In this document: positions 59,401 through 61,857 of the stretch, piece after piece
Numbering within the stretch: the stretch's first letter is position 1
Layout of the letters: the number at the start of each line of letters is the position of its first letter
Assembly (NCBI RefSeq): GCF_964340395.1
Contig: NC_135550.1
Span: 5,478,101-5,542,100 of the forward strand
From: Glandiceps talaboti
Taxonomy: Eukaryota; Hemichordata; Enteropneusta; Spengelidae
Length of the DNA: 64,000 nt
Reading direction: 5' to 3'
Notes under the pieces: model-generated
What the model was told of the DNA's origin: nothing
Database searches by the model: none
What the model saw: only the letters and a program-made list of their open reading frames with translations
Made by a program: the position numbers and the translations under genes

Positions 59401-59903
59401 GTGAAGAAAGTTTGTTATTCATCATAGTGAAGCAAGTGCTCTATTTAAAATGGGCACTTGAGGATAAGAAATGGGCATTTGTTGTAACAGAATGTTCACC
59501 GTAACAGAATTTATTAGAAAAAGATTGCAGTATACTGATTTCCACATCTTGAGCCATAATTGTGGTGGTAATCCCAGTATCTAGGGAACTCAGTTCAATT
59601 TCATCACACTCTTAACAAAAATACTGGAAATGACTGTTTTGTATACACTAACTTCTGCCCTAATAGTATGATAATGGAACATTCTCCTGCATTCTGCCGT
59701 TTTTTGTTGTATTTTCTAGCATATAGAAGAGAGGACTAAATTGATTGCTTTTTTCTGATTTACTAGGTGCTGCAGTGGATCCAAACTGTAAAGACGACAC
59801 TGAGTTTGCCAACTGTGATCTTATTTTAGCCGCTGATCTTTGCAGCAATGAACACTATGGCGACTTCTGTTGCAAAACATGTTCAGATAATGGTAAACTA
59901 TGA
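5470..59903 (+). CDS. Papilin-like secreted extracellular matrix protein with Kunitz and thyroglobulin type-1 arrays
   Basis: A 38-exon model (7,881 nt, 2,626 residues) reads without a stop from ATG 5470 to TGA 59901-59903. Approximate residue ranges: signal peptide 1-25; TSP1-1 40-88; ADAMTS-type Cys-rich and spacer 89-315; TSP1 copies 2-7 316-675; YGCC block A 690-815; Kunitz 1-8 820-1555; Tg1-1 and Tg1-2 1568-1706; Kunitz 9 1706-1762; Tg1-3 to Tg1-7 1762-2126; YGCC block B 2140-2305; Ig 1-3 2305-2582; PLAC 2585-2626. The TSP1/spacer/YGCC/Kunitz/Ig/PLAC order is diagnostic of papilin, a basement-membrane/matrix protein related to ADAMTS proteins but without the protease. Seven Tg1 domains are an addition I do not know from papilins. 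Small uncertainties remain at weak donors (exons 18 and 21). Confidence 0.92.
6127..6193 (+). CDS. Papilin-like exon 2 (signal peptide core)
   Basis: The acceptor is TTTTTAG and the donor GTGAGT. It encodes [20 protein letters not shown], a basic n-region followed by a hydrophobic core, as in a cleaved signal peptide. It ends at a codon boundary (residue 29). Confidence 0.82.
11272..11370. repeat. Low-complexity C-run / A-rich tract
   Basis: A run of about 12 C is followed by A-rich sequence and then (CAAA)/(CAA) repeats. This could be the degraded tail of a retroposed element, but no body is recognisable. Confidence 0.8.
12354..12408. repeat. Long imperfect hairpin
   Basis: The left arm begins ACCCATGTACATGCATAGAC and ends CCTCC. 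It is the near-complement of the right arm, which begins GGAGGAGGGTCTATGG and ends TACATGGGT, with a loop of about 5 bases. The arms are about 25 bp with two small bulges. It could be a tiny foldback element or a structured RNA in the intron; the function is unknown. Confidence 0.75.
14392..15552. repeat. 131-bp tandem duplication, second copy split by a LINE
   Basis: Copy 1 is 14392-14522. Copy 2 starts immediately (14523-14606), is interrupted by retrotransposon sequence, and resumes at 15506-15552 (AGTCAAACTTGGTTGC...). The copies differ by very few bases. Confidence 0.85.
14607..15505 (-). mobile_element. 5'-truncated non-LTR retrotransposon (LINE) fragment
   Basis: On the minus strand this reads as the C-terminal part of a LINE reverse transcriptase [19 protein letters not shown], then [20 protein letters not shown] and [15 protein letters not shown], down to [12 protein letters not shown] (stop near 14891). 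This is the thumb/connection region typical of CR1/L2/Jockey-type elements. A (TTA)n tail, visible as (AAT)n at 14607-14662, marks its 3' end. The catalytic FADD region is missing, so it is inactive. Confidence 0.88.
17026..17147 (+). CDS. Papilin-like exon 3 (TSP1-1, first half)
   Basis: The acceptor is TTTGCAG and the donor GTAAGC. It encodes [18 protein letters not shown] followed by VSYQKRGC. The WxxW motif is a candidate C-mannosylation site, and CSRSCGG fits the POFUT2 O-fucosylation consensus CxxS/TCxxG. This opening is the start of a papilin/ADAMTS-like cassette. Confidence 0.92.
17710..17873 (+). CDS. Papilin-like exon 4 (TSP1-1 end, Cys-rich start)
   Basis: It completes TSP1-1 ([10 protein letters not shown]) and enters the ADAMTS-type Cys-rich region ([20 protein letters not shown], then WVPYNG). 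Phase 2 in, phase 1 out; donor GTAAAA. Confidence 0.92.
18313..18443 (+). CDS. Papilin-like exon 5 (Cys-rich region)
   Basis: It encodes [15 protein letters not shown], then DGTRC and [10 protein letters not shown]. This C-x3-C and CVDGxCQ pattern is the hallmark of the ADAMTS/papilin Cys-rich domain. Acceptor TTTGCAG, donor GTGAGT. Confidence 0.93.
18928..19460. repeat. Degenerate tandem repeat, about three units of roughly 200 bp
   Basis: Three blocks in intron 5 share, in order, a 'ttcacctctgcattagagtt'-like segment, an 'agcacc(t/a)gaaa' segment and 'gatcttgacttgaaacc'. Divergence is high, so this is an old tandem array or several copies of an unclassified element. Confidence 0.5.
19536..19659 (+). 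CDS. Papilin-like exon 6 (Cys-rich / spacer junction)
   Basis: It encodes [20 protein letters not shown], then [13 protein letters not shown]. The DxCxxCGGDGSxC motif is diagnostic of the ADAMTS-family Cys-rich domain just before the spacer. Donor GTAAGT. Confidence 0.94.
20406..20486 (+). CDS. Papilin-like exon 7 (spacer)
   Basis: It encodes [19 protein letters not shown] then TASNNYI. The IPAGAxxIxVxE motif is the conserved start of the ADAMTS spacer 1 domain. Confidence 0.93.
21022..21194 (+). CDS. Papilin-like exon 8 (spacer)
   Basis: It encodes [27 protein letters not shown] and [11 protein letters not shown], matching the ADAMTS spacer (xYxLNGxWxI ... GPTxExL). It contains one N-glycosylation sequon (NAT). 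A 75-bp (CA)n microsatellite begins about 45 bp after the donor. Confidence 0.93.
21239..21313. repeat. (CA)n microsatellite
   Basis: A long pure AC/CA run just downstream of the exon 8 donor. The ORFs read through it are repeat artefacts. Confidence 0.98.
21855..21945. repeat. CpG-rich foldback in intron 8
   Basis: A locally GC-rich segment in AT-rich DNA. The left arm (TAAGGTACGTCGTGACG ... CCCTCAC) is imperfectly complementary to the right arm (GTGAGGG ... CGACATGACGTATCTTA). It could be a small foldback transposon or a structured RNA; I recognise neither. Confidence 0.6.
23198..23330 (+). CDS. Papilin-like exon 9 (spacer end, TSP1-2 start)
   Basis: It begins [17 protein letters not shown], the end of the ADAMTS spacer, then enters TSP1-2: [18 protein letters not shown]. 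Donor GTAGGT. The motif before the second Cys is Glu, so this copy lacks the O-fucose acceptor. Confidence 0.93.
23411..23523. mobile_element. Partial copy of the 666-836 MITE
   Basis: About 113 bp matches 722-834 at high identity, from CTGGCATTTCTTGTGAGTC to the terminal TTAGAGGGCACAC. The left terminus is absent. Finding both copies shows that the element is a dispersed family. Confidence 0.85.
23907..24033 (+). CDS. Papilin-like exon 10 (TSP1-2 end)
   Basis: It completes TSP1-2: [38 protein letters not shown]. Donor GTAAGT after phase 2. Confidence 0.92.
24514..24730 (+). CDS. Papilin-like exon 11 (TSP1-3, TSP1-4 start)
   Basis: It contains a whole TSP1: [19 protein letters not shown] ... 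HCNEGVACP. It then starts the next repeat with WQVQAWSK before a GTAGGC donor. CSHSCG fits the O-fucose consensus. Confidence 0.93.
24731..26058 (+). other. Intron 11 (1.3 kb)
   Basis: AT-rich intron sequence between two TSP1 exons. I see no exon, transposon terminus or tandem array in it. Confidence 0.6.
26059..26229 (+). CDS. Papilin-like exon 12 (TSP1-4 end, TSP1-5 start)
   Basis: It opens [16 protein letters not shown] (O-fucose consensus present), ends DCNLGPC, then starts TSP1-5 with WMVSDWSQ. The intron falls at the same place in the domain, immediately before the first Cys, for the next three repeats. Confidence 0.93.
27174..27347 (+). CDS. Papilin-like exon 13 (TSP1-5 end, TSP1-6 start)
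   Basis: It opens [16 protein letters not shown], closes with ECISNRACP and starts TSP1-6 with WHASAWSE. Phase 0 at both ends. Confidence 0.93.
27553..27660 (+). pseudogene. Decayed tandem duplicate of the exon 14 5' end (relic TSP1 exon)
   Basis: This segment matches 27661-27768 with an offset of 108 bp, including the acceptor-like GTGTCACAAG. Read in the parent frame it gives Tyr in place of the first Cys (YSSNV...GVQSQTVVV) and reaches a TAG after about 20 codons. It is therefore a broken copy of the acceptor and first 85 or so bases of exon 14. Confidence 0.82.
27683..27862 (+). CDS. Papilin-like exon 14 (TSP1-6 end, TSP1-7 start)
   Basis: It opens [16 protein letters not shown], closes with LCENDPC and starts TSP1-7 with MWFSGPWTK. 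Phase 0 at both ends. A decayed partial copy of this exon precedes it by 108 bp. Confidence 0.93.
27863..29054 (+). other. Intron 14 (1.2 kb)
   Basis: AT-rich intron with no recognisable exon, mobile element terminus or array. Confidence 0.6.
29055..29193 (+). CDS. Papilin-like exon 15 (TSP1-7 end)
   Basis: It opens [16 protein letters not shown] (O-fucose consensus with Thr) and closes GCNSQECEE. It shifts the frame to phase 1, where almost every later intron lies. Confidence 0.92.
29194..31191 (+). other. Intron 15 (2.0 kb)
   Basis: It lies between the TSP1 block and the first YGCC exon. AT-rich; I found no exon or transposon in it. Confidence 0.6.
31192..31330 (+). CDS. Papilin-like exon 16 (YGCC motif 1)
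   Basis: It encodes [17 protein letters not shown] followed by FQEGCP. The C-x6-(Y/F)GCCxDG...GCP pattern is the papilin-specific cysteine motif. Acceptor TTCTGACAG, donor GTAGGA. Confidence 0.9.
32253..32453. repeat. (GA)n microsatellite with an inserted GACGATATCGAAT motif
   Basis: Two long GA runs. The 13-mer GACGATATCGAAT occurs at about 32322 and again at about 32449, so a block containing GA plus this motif has been duplicated. Confidence 0.95.
32833..33122 (+). CDS. Papilin-like exon 17 (YGCC motifs 2-4)
   Basis: Three tandem papilin motifs: SRYGCCEDG...[11 protein letters not shown]...GCP and TLYGCCPNG...GC. It ends in phase 1 (donor GTAAAT), directly before the Kunitz array. Confidence 0.93.
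33572..33760 (+). CDS. Papilin-like exon 18 (Kunitz 1)
   Basis: A full six-Cys Kunitz/BPTI domain: [20 protein letters not shown], then [13 protein letters not shown] and DCIASC. The P1 residue is Arg (GPC-R-A), which predicts trypsin-like targets. The donor GTCAGA is weak, but it keeps the phase 1 frame into exon 19. Confidence 0.93.
34097..34203. repeat. (TTGG)n/(TTGA)n microsatellite
   Basis: A compound tetranucleotide array in intron 18, about 70 bp before the Kunitz 2 exon. Confidence 0.97.
34272..34457 (+). CDS. Papilin-like exon 19 (Kunitz 2)
   Basis: [38 protein letters not shown]. The P1 residue is Lys. It has an extra 'EADDNHGE' insertion before the third Cys. Symmetric 1-1 exon. 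Confidence 0.93.
34575..34934 (+). CDS. Papilin-like exon 20 (Kunitz 3 and 4)
   Basis: Two Kunitz domains share one exon. Kunitz 3 ([20 protein letters not shown]) has Glu at P1 and is unlikely to be a canonical inhibitor. Kunitz 4 ([20 protein letters not shown]) has Arg at P1. The fused exon suggests tandem duplication with intron loss. A (TTG)n tract follows (34962-35006). Confidence 0.93.
34962..35006. repeat. (TTG)n microsatellite
   Basis: Pure TTG run shortly after the exon 20 donor. Confidence 0.97.
35371..35406. repeat. (CA)n microsatellite
   Basis: Short AC run in intron 20. Confidence 0.95.
35657..36121 (+). CDS. Papilin-like exon 21 (Pro/Thr linker and Kunitz 5)
   Basis: It begins with a Pro/Thr/Ser-rich linker of about 95 residues with imperfect repeats ([16 protein letters not shown]). 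Kunitz 5 follows: [38 protein letters not shown], with Lys at P1. Two phase 1 donors are possible: GTTAGA at 36122 (used here; exons 22 and 24 end the same way) and GTAAAG at about 36112, three codons earlier. Confidence 0.9.
36185..38130. repeat. 59-bp minisatellite with degenerate flanks (intron 21)
   Basis: The core at about 36290-37660 holds roughly 23 copies of a 59-bp unit (AATGTTCTGAAAGTCAACAA, then AGTTCACATAGTAC and CACTGCACTATCCACTTCCC, then AG). Variants differ in the CACATAGTACTGG / TTCCACTG segment and some carry a CATGTAG insertion. Increasingly diverged units continue on both sides. ORFs within it are not conserved and are spurious. Confidence 0.92.
39194..39727 (+). CDS. Papilin-like exon 22 (Thr-rich mucin-like linker and Kunitz 6)
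   Basis: A Thr/Ser-rich segment of about 115 residues includes about four and a half copies of a 9-residue unit (TSQHTSSAT / TTQHTSSAT; 27-bp DNA repeat, about 39346-39480). It is likely heavily O-glycosylated. Kunitz 6 follows: [39 protein letters not shown]1 is Glu, so canonical inhibition is doubtful. Confidence 0.92.
40203..40475 (+). CDS. Papilin-like exon 23 (Kunitz 7)
   Basis: A short linker, then [39 protein letters not shown]1 is Asp, and an N-glycosylation sequon (NYT) sits right beside it. Both features argue against trypsin inhibition. Symmetric 1-1 exon. Confidence 0.93.
40476..41496 (+). other. Intron 23 (1.0 kb)
   Basis: AT-rich; I saw no exon or mobile element. It ends in a long T-rich polypyrimidine tract before exon 24. 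Confidence 0.6.
41497..41718 (+). CDS. Papilin-like exon 24 (Kunitz 8)
   Basis: [39 protein letters not shown]1 is Ala, which is more elastase-like. Symmetric 1-1 exon with donor GTTAGG. Confidence 0.93.
41719..42672 (+). other. Intron 24 (0.95 kb), Kunitz-to-Tg1 boundary
   Basis: It separates the Kunitz 1-8 block from the first thyroglobulin domain. I saw no exon, transposon terminus or tandem repeat here. Confidence 0.55.
42673..42891 (+). CDS. Papilin-like exon 25 (thyroglobulin type-1 domain 1)
   Basis: [47 protein letters not shown] and NCE. The C..IPxC..DGxFxPxQC..GxCWCVDxxGxxxxGT pattern is the thyropin/Tg1 signature. One domain per symmetric 1-1 exon. Confidence 0.95.
43136..43351 (+). 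CDS. Papilin-like exon 26 (thyroglobulin type-1 domain 2)
   Basis: [48 protein letters not shown]. Symmetric 1-1 exon with donor GTAAGT. Confidence 0.95.
43567..43640. repeat. (GA)n microsatellite
   Basis: Pure GA run in intron 26, about 150 bp before the Kunitz 9 exon. Confidence 0.98.
43787..43954 (+). CDS. Papilin-like exon 27 (Kunitz 9, between Tg1 domains)
   Basis: [39 protein letters not shown]1 is Phe, which predicts chymotrypsin-like targets. It sits between Tg1-2 and Tg1-3, out of the main Kunitz block, in a single symmetric 1-1 exon. Confidence 0.94.
43955..44979 (+). other. Intron 27 (1.0 kb)
   Basis: No exon or recognisable element. Slightly less AT-rich patches near 44040-44160 have no identifiable origin. 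Confidence 0.5.
44980..45189 (+). CDS. Papilin-like exon 28 (thyroglobulin type-1 domain 3)
   Basis: [47 protein letters not shown]. Symmetric 1-1 exon. Confidence 0.95.
45374..45470. repeat. (GACA)n microsatellite
   Basis: Tetranucleotide array, interrupted by CCTAGAGACTA and ending in GCAGGGAGACAG variants. Confidence 0.96.
45681..46931 (+). mobile_element. Pogo/Tigger-like DNA transposon, internally deleted
   Basis: A 1,251-bp element flanked by TA dinucleotides (45679-45680 and 46932-46933). Its inverted ends are CAGTCAAACCTGT and ACAGGTTTGACTG-like, with a perfect core of about 12 bp (CAGTCAAACCTG/CAGGTTTGACTG). Subterminal 'cggccacct' and 'ggccacctct' motifs recur. TA target, CAGTCAAACCTG ends and a CENP-B-type ORF identify a pogo-group Tc1/mariner element. 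It lies in intron 28. Confidence 0.9.
46384..46593 (+). CDS. CENP-B N-terminal-type helix-turn-helix ORF within pogo element
   Basis: A 69-residue ORF with a good start context (ACCATGGCG). It reads [20 protein letters not shown], then [15 protein letters not shown] and [11 protein letters not shown]. This is the first Psq/CENP-B N-terminal DNA-binding helix-turn-helix of pogo transposases. It stops after GDRKRKI, so the second DNA-binding half and the DDE catalytic domain are absent. Confidence 0.85.
   Translation: MAKAVRKTLTLNEKVKIISLYKASGSVGSRKLAEKYGVGRTQILIIKKRKSEFLEEFESNAPGDRKRKI
47031..47252 (+). CDS. Papilin-like exon 29 (thyroglobulin type-1 domain 4)
   Basis: [52 protein letters not shown]. 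Symmetric 1-1 exon, about 100 bp after the pogo element's right end. Confidence 0.95.
47434..48480. mobile_element. DNA transposon with tandem-repeat inverted termini, unclassified
   Basis: A 1,047-bp element between identical 10-bp sequences CTTCAAGTTG (47424-47433 and 48481-48490), a likely target duplication. Both ends are arrays of a 13-16 bp unit (GGACAACTGCCCC / GGGGCAGTTGTCC) in inverted orientation. They continue inward as an inverted repeat that includes ATTACAGATGTACGGGTTTG at about 47582 and its complement at about 48297. The long inverted repeat and 9-11 bp duplication would suit a Mutator-like element, but no transposase is visible to confirm that. Confidence 0.8.
47899..48114 (+). 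CDS. Short ORF in the tandem-TIR element (hypothetical)
   Basis: A 71-residue ORF starting [21 protein letters not shown] do not recognise it. It may be a remnant of a transposase or accessory protein, or chance. It is listed because it is the largest reading frame outside the terminal repeats. Confidence 0.25.
   Translation: MIAGESAQPQRRQYQDSATRIHAIVQDFENRHVLDYSSGNSPQYSFKHWLIMINRAESPFTVTKVLRECTF
48968..49183 (+). CDS. Papilin-like exon 30 (thyroglobulin type-1 domain 5)
   Basis: [51 protein letters not shown]. It has an extra residue in the EEDGGF segment. Symmetric 1-1 exon with donor GTAAGT. Confidence 0.95.
49228..49362. repeat. Two-copy tandem repeat of about 68 bp
   Basis: CATGATTTCCTATACATATA, followed by TG(A/G)TTGCAAA...TTTCTGTATATAGGCTATTG, occurs twice in succession in intron 30. 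The second copy lacks a short internal TTTTCAAA segment. Confidence 0.85.
49981..50199 (+). CDS. Papilin-like exon 31 (thyroglobulin type-1 domain 6)
   Basis: [51 protein letters not shown]. Symmetric 1-1 exon with donor GTAAGT. Confidence 0.95.
50419..50597. repeat. (CA)n followed by (CATA)n microsatellite
   Basis: A CA run (about 50419-50513) is followed by about 20 CATA units abutting the 3' end of a LINE. A smaller (ACAT)n block lies on the LINE's other side (51771-51793). Confidence 0.97.
50598..51770 (-). mobile_element. LINE fragment with reverse transcriptase (Rex1/CR1/L2-like), broken
   Basis: On the minus strand three frame-shifted pieces cover one RT. 51794-51456 has [18 protein letters not shown] (motif A). 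51567-51223 has [18 protein letters not shown] and [13 protein letters not shown] (motifs B and C). 51244-50783 has the C-terminal region ([19 protein letters not shown] ... FGVVCWGG). At least two frameshifts separate them. The 3' end shows a GGGATCAATAAAG-type motif followed by the TATG repeats, a style seen in Rex1-like elements. It is inactive. Confidence 0.88.
52023..52247 (+). CDS. Papilin-like exon 32 (thyroglobulin type-1 domain 7)
   Basis: [52 protein letters not shown]. It is the last Tg1 domain. Acceptor CTGTGCAG, donor GTAAAA; symmetric 1-1 exon. Confidence 0.94.
52248..53031 (+). other. Intron 32 (0.8 kb)
   Basis: AT-rich; I saw no exon or repeat array in it. Confidence 0.55.
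53032..53568 (+). CDS. Papilin-like exon 33 (YGCC motifs 5-8)
   Basis: After an acidic linker ([16 protein letters not shown]) come four papilin motifs: [27 protein letters not shown] and TQYGCCNDG. Each is followed by GCP or DCP. It is a second YGCC block, 20 kb from the first and downstream of all inhibitor domains. Symmetric 1-1 exon. Confidence 0.94.
53843..54127 (+). CDS. Papilin-like exon 34 (Ig domain 1)
   Basis: I-set Ig domain: [44 protein letters not shown]. It has both Cys, the core Trp and the DxGxYxC motif. Symmetric 1-1 exon. Confidence 0.94.
54540..54815 (+). CDS. Papilin-like exon 35 (Ig domain 2)
   Basis: [50 protein letters not shown]-set Ig in one symmetric 1-1 exon. It contains an NQS sequon. 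Confidence 0.94.
54990..55145. repeat. Short tandem array of about 43 bp (intron 35)
   Basis: The phrase CTTGTCATAAAATGTTC(TAC)TTCTTG, followed by ATATATGATGGTACCC, recurs about three times with a small internal duplication. Confidence 0.85.
55463..55642 (+). CDS. Papilin-like exon 36 (Ig domain 3, first half)
   Basis: [35 protein letters not shown]. The domain is split by an intron before the second Cys, unlike Ig 1 and Ig 2. Donor GTAACA. Confidence 0.93.
55896..56420 (-). mobile_element. Probable degenerate retroelement 3' region
   Basis: A (TTTA)n tract (about 55900-55968) is followed by sequence that on the minus strand could read as the end of a retroelement ORF ([14 protein letters not shown]-like). 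The A/T-repeat tail followed by unique sequence is typical of a LINE 3' end, but I recognise no conserved RT motif. Confidence 0.4.
56574..56765. repeat. Tandem repeat of about 43 bp, roughly five copies (intron 36)
   Basis: Units contain GATGATAAAATGTAGCAATG followed by GTGGCAAGATTTTTG, with variable spacing. Confidence 0.88.
57307..57396 (+). CDS. Papilin-like exon 37 (Ig domain 3, second half)
   Basis: [20 protein letters not shown], then [10 protein letters not shown]. It provides the DTGYYTC motif that completes Ig 3. Symmetric 1-1 exon of 90 bp. Confidence 0.93.
58130..59162. repeat. 33-bp minisatellite, about 31 copies (intron 37)
   Basis: The consensus unit is CACCCATTTGATAAGTGAAT followed by ACATAAAGATACA. 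Because 33 is divisible by 3 and the unit lacks stops in several frames, it gives long reading frames on both strands with an 11-residue period ([11 protein letters not shown] on plus). Copies are very similar, so the expansion is recent. It is intronic and I do not call it coding. Confidence 0.96.
59767..59903 (+). CDS. Papilin-like exon 38 (PLAC domain, stop)
   Basis: [20 protein letters not shown] followed by YGDFCCKTC and TGA at 59901-59903. The six-Cys PLAC (protease and lacunin) domain ends papilin, lacunin and several ADAMTS proteins, which confirms the family and the gene's 3' end. Confidence 0.95.
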
Positions 59904-61857
59904 ACAAACATGTTCAAATTTGAAACTGAAAAAAAATGGTTTTAAAAGAATTTACCGTCAAATTGTAACTGTAGAATCAAAGACAATAAGTTGTAAATCT
60001 AAATAAGATATTTTTTTAATGTTTCTTGCACAGTACAGTTGTTTTTTTCTTTACTGTGAAAAGTTATGAAATATTTTTTGGGGTGATTTTGATTCTGCGT
60101 ACCATGTTTTGACGAATACTCTTAGAAAATGTATACTGATAACCCACCAGAAGCATTCTCAAGCATTTCAATCCTGTGTGAGAAAATGTGTCTGATATTT
60201 TTGATATTTTGTAGGTTTTACAAGAAAAATATTTGTGATCAGACCATATATTTATAATTAATTAAGTAAAAAAAAGGGTGATTTTATAAGATAAATGTAA
60301 TTTATTAACACTTCTTAGCCTAGAAAATATTGAAACATATCAACATGGTGATGTGGAAATATGCTTTTTTTAAATAAATATTGACACATCACAGTAAAGT
60401 GCTGTTCAGTAATATTGATGTAAATATCCTTTATCATTTAATACAATAATAATAAAAATATTCATGTCTTTTTAAATAATTTTAGCAGTGAAATTATGCT
60501 CTGTGGTCTTTCGAGCAATGAGAATTTATGTTAAGTGCACATGAATTGTGACAGAAACTGTCAATCAATTTTTCTTTAATCATGAAAACTATCAATTCAT
60601 ACATGTATTTACAAATGCAATATACACATGTGAAAAACATAACCGTTGTACAATTCACTCGCCTTTGCTGTCCAGAAATAAGCTATTAAACCCAGCCAGT
60701 AACTAGGAGACACTCAAACAAAACTTTGTTTGTGAGCAGAATTTAATATGATTTACTAAAACTTCTTGCACAAGTGAATGTTGGAGTCATCCAAATTATG
60801 CCAAATTCAACGTAGTGGTCCAAACATTGGATGGATGAGAACATACATTGTGTTTATCAACAAACAAACAAATAGTATTTCATCCAGACAGGTGTTAGGG
60901 ATGACCTCTGAAATATGAATTACAGAGCTGAGGGCAAAACATGTAAACTATCTATCCTATAAAAATTTGCATCAAACTTTAATTAAGTTCTCATATACTT
61001 TTTAGACTTTATGTCAGTGGATATGGTTTTGCTGCTTTACATTCTAGCTAGCCGCTGAATCTTGGTGATTTTAATTGATAGTGCAGTGTATTTTTAAAGA
61101 AATCTGTCACGCTTGTCATGCCATCTTGCCTACTGTTTAACTGTATATCTTGGGATTTTATCGATTTTGTTTCTGAGCAATTAAACAACTTCCATAAATA
61201 AAAAATAGAAATTTTTGGATTTTTTCTTTCATGTGTATTTGATGAGACCAATCGTCTGAAACAGTTTAATCTGTAGAGTGATGATGTTTGGTACATGAAT
61301 GAGTGAAAGATAACCTGTGATTGGCTAATGAACAGTTGCCTTGTGATGTTTGCTTTTCTGTAACCCAATGAAAGATTTAGGTTACATGTGGTGTTTGATA
61401 GGTGGTTGACACATGAATTAGTGAAAGATAACCTTTGATTGGCTGATACATAGCTGTGTTGTGATGTATGGTGTTTTTAAGCCAATAAAGCATAGGTTCA
61501 TAAGAGATGTGAATAAATGATTGAAAGGTTACTCCTTATAGTTTCTAATGTATCATAATGCATATATTGTAAACCAATGAAATGCATCTTGAATATTCAA
61601 GTTCAAACACATTTTTCAAACACTTGTAATGTCTTCAGTAGAATGGCAACACATTTTGGTTGCTATTTCTTATAAAGCCTTTACATATTTTTACACTTTG
61701 AATTTCAAGACAAATCAGCCACATCGAATATAGCCAAACTTAGAGTATCACTTTAAACAGACAAATAAGTCAGTGTTGATTAAATCTCCAGTGACAAACT
61801 TGTTAAACATTTAACTTGAAAGACAGCAATAAAAGCCTCCAGGTATTCTATCGACAT
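59904..61857. other. Papilin-like 3' UTR and tail-to-tail intergenic region
   Basis: AT-rich. Candidate plus-strand poly(A) signals (AATAAA) occur near 60375 and 60452. Two diverged copies of a segment containing GAAAGATAACCT(G/T)TGATTGGCT lie at about 61290-61370 and 61405-61490. No further coding potential seen. Confidence 0.6.

Noticed and set aside
61048-61368. Minus-strand ORF of 106 residues in the intergenic region
   Set aside because: It has no recognisable motif and no splice context; it overlaps a diverged repeated segment.
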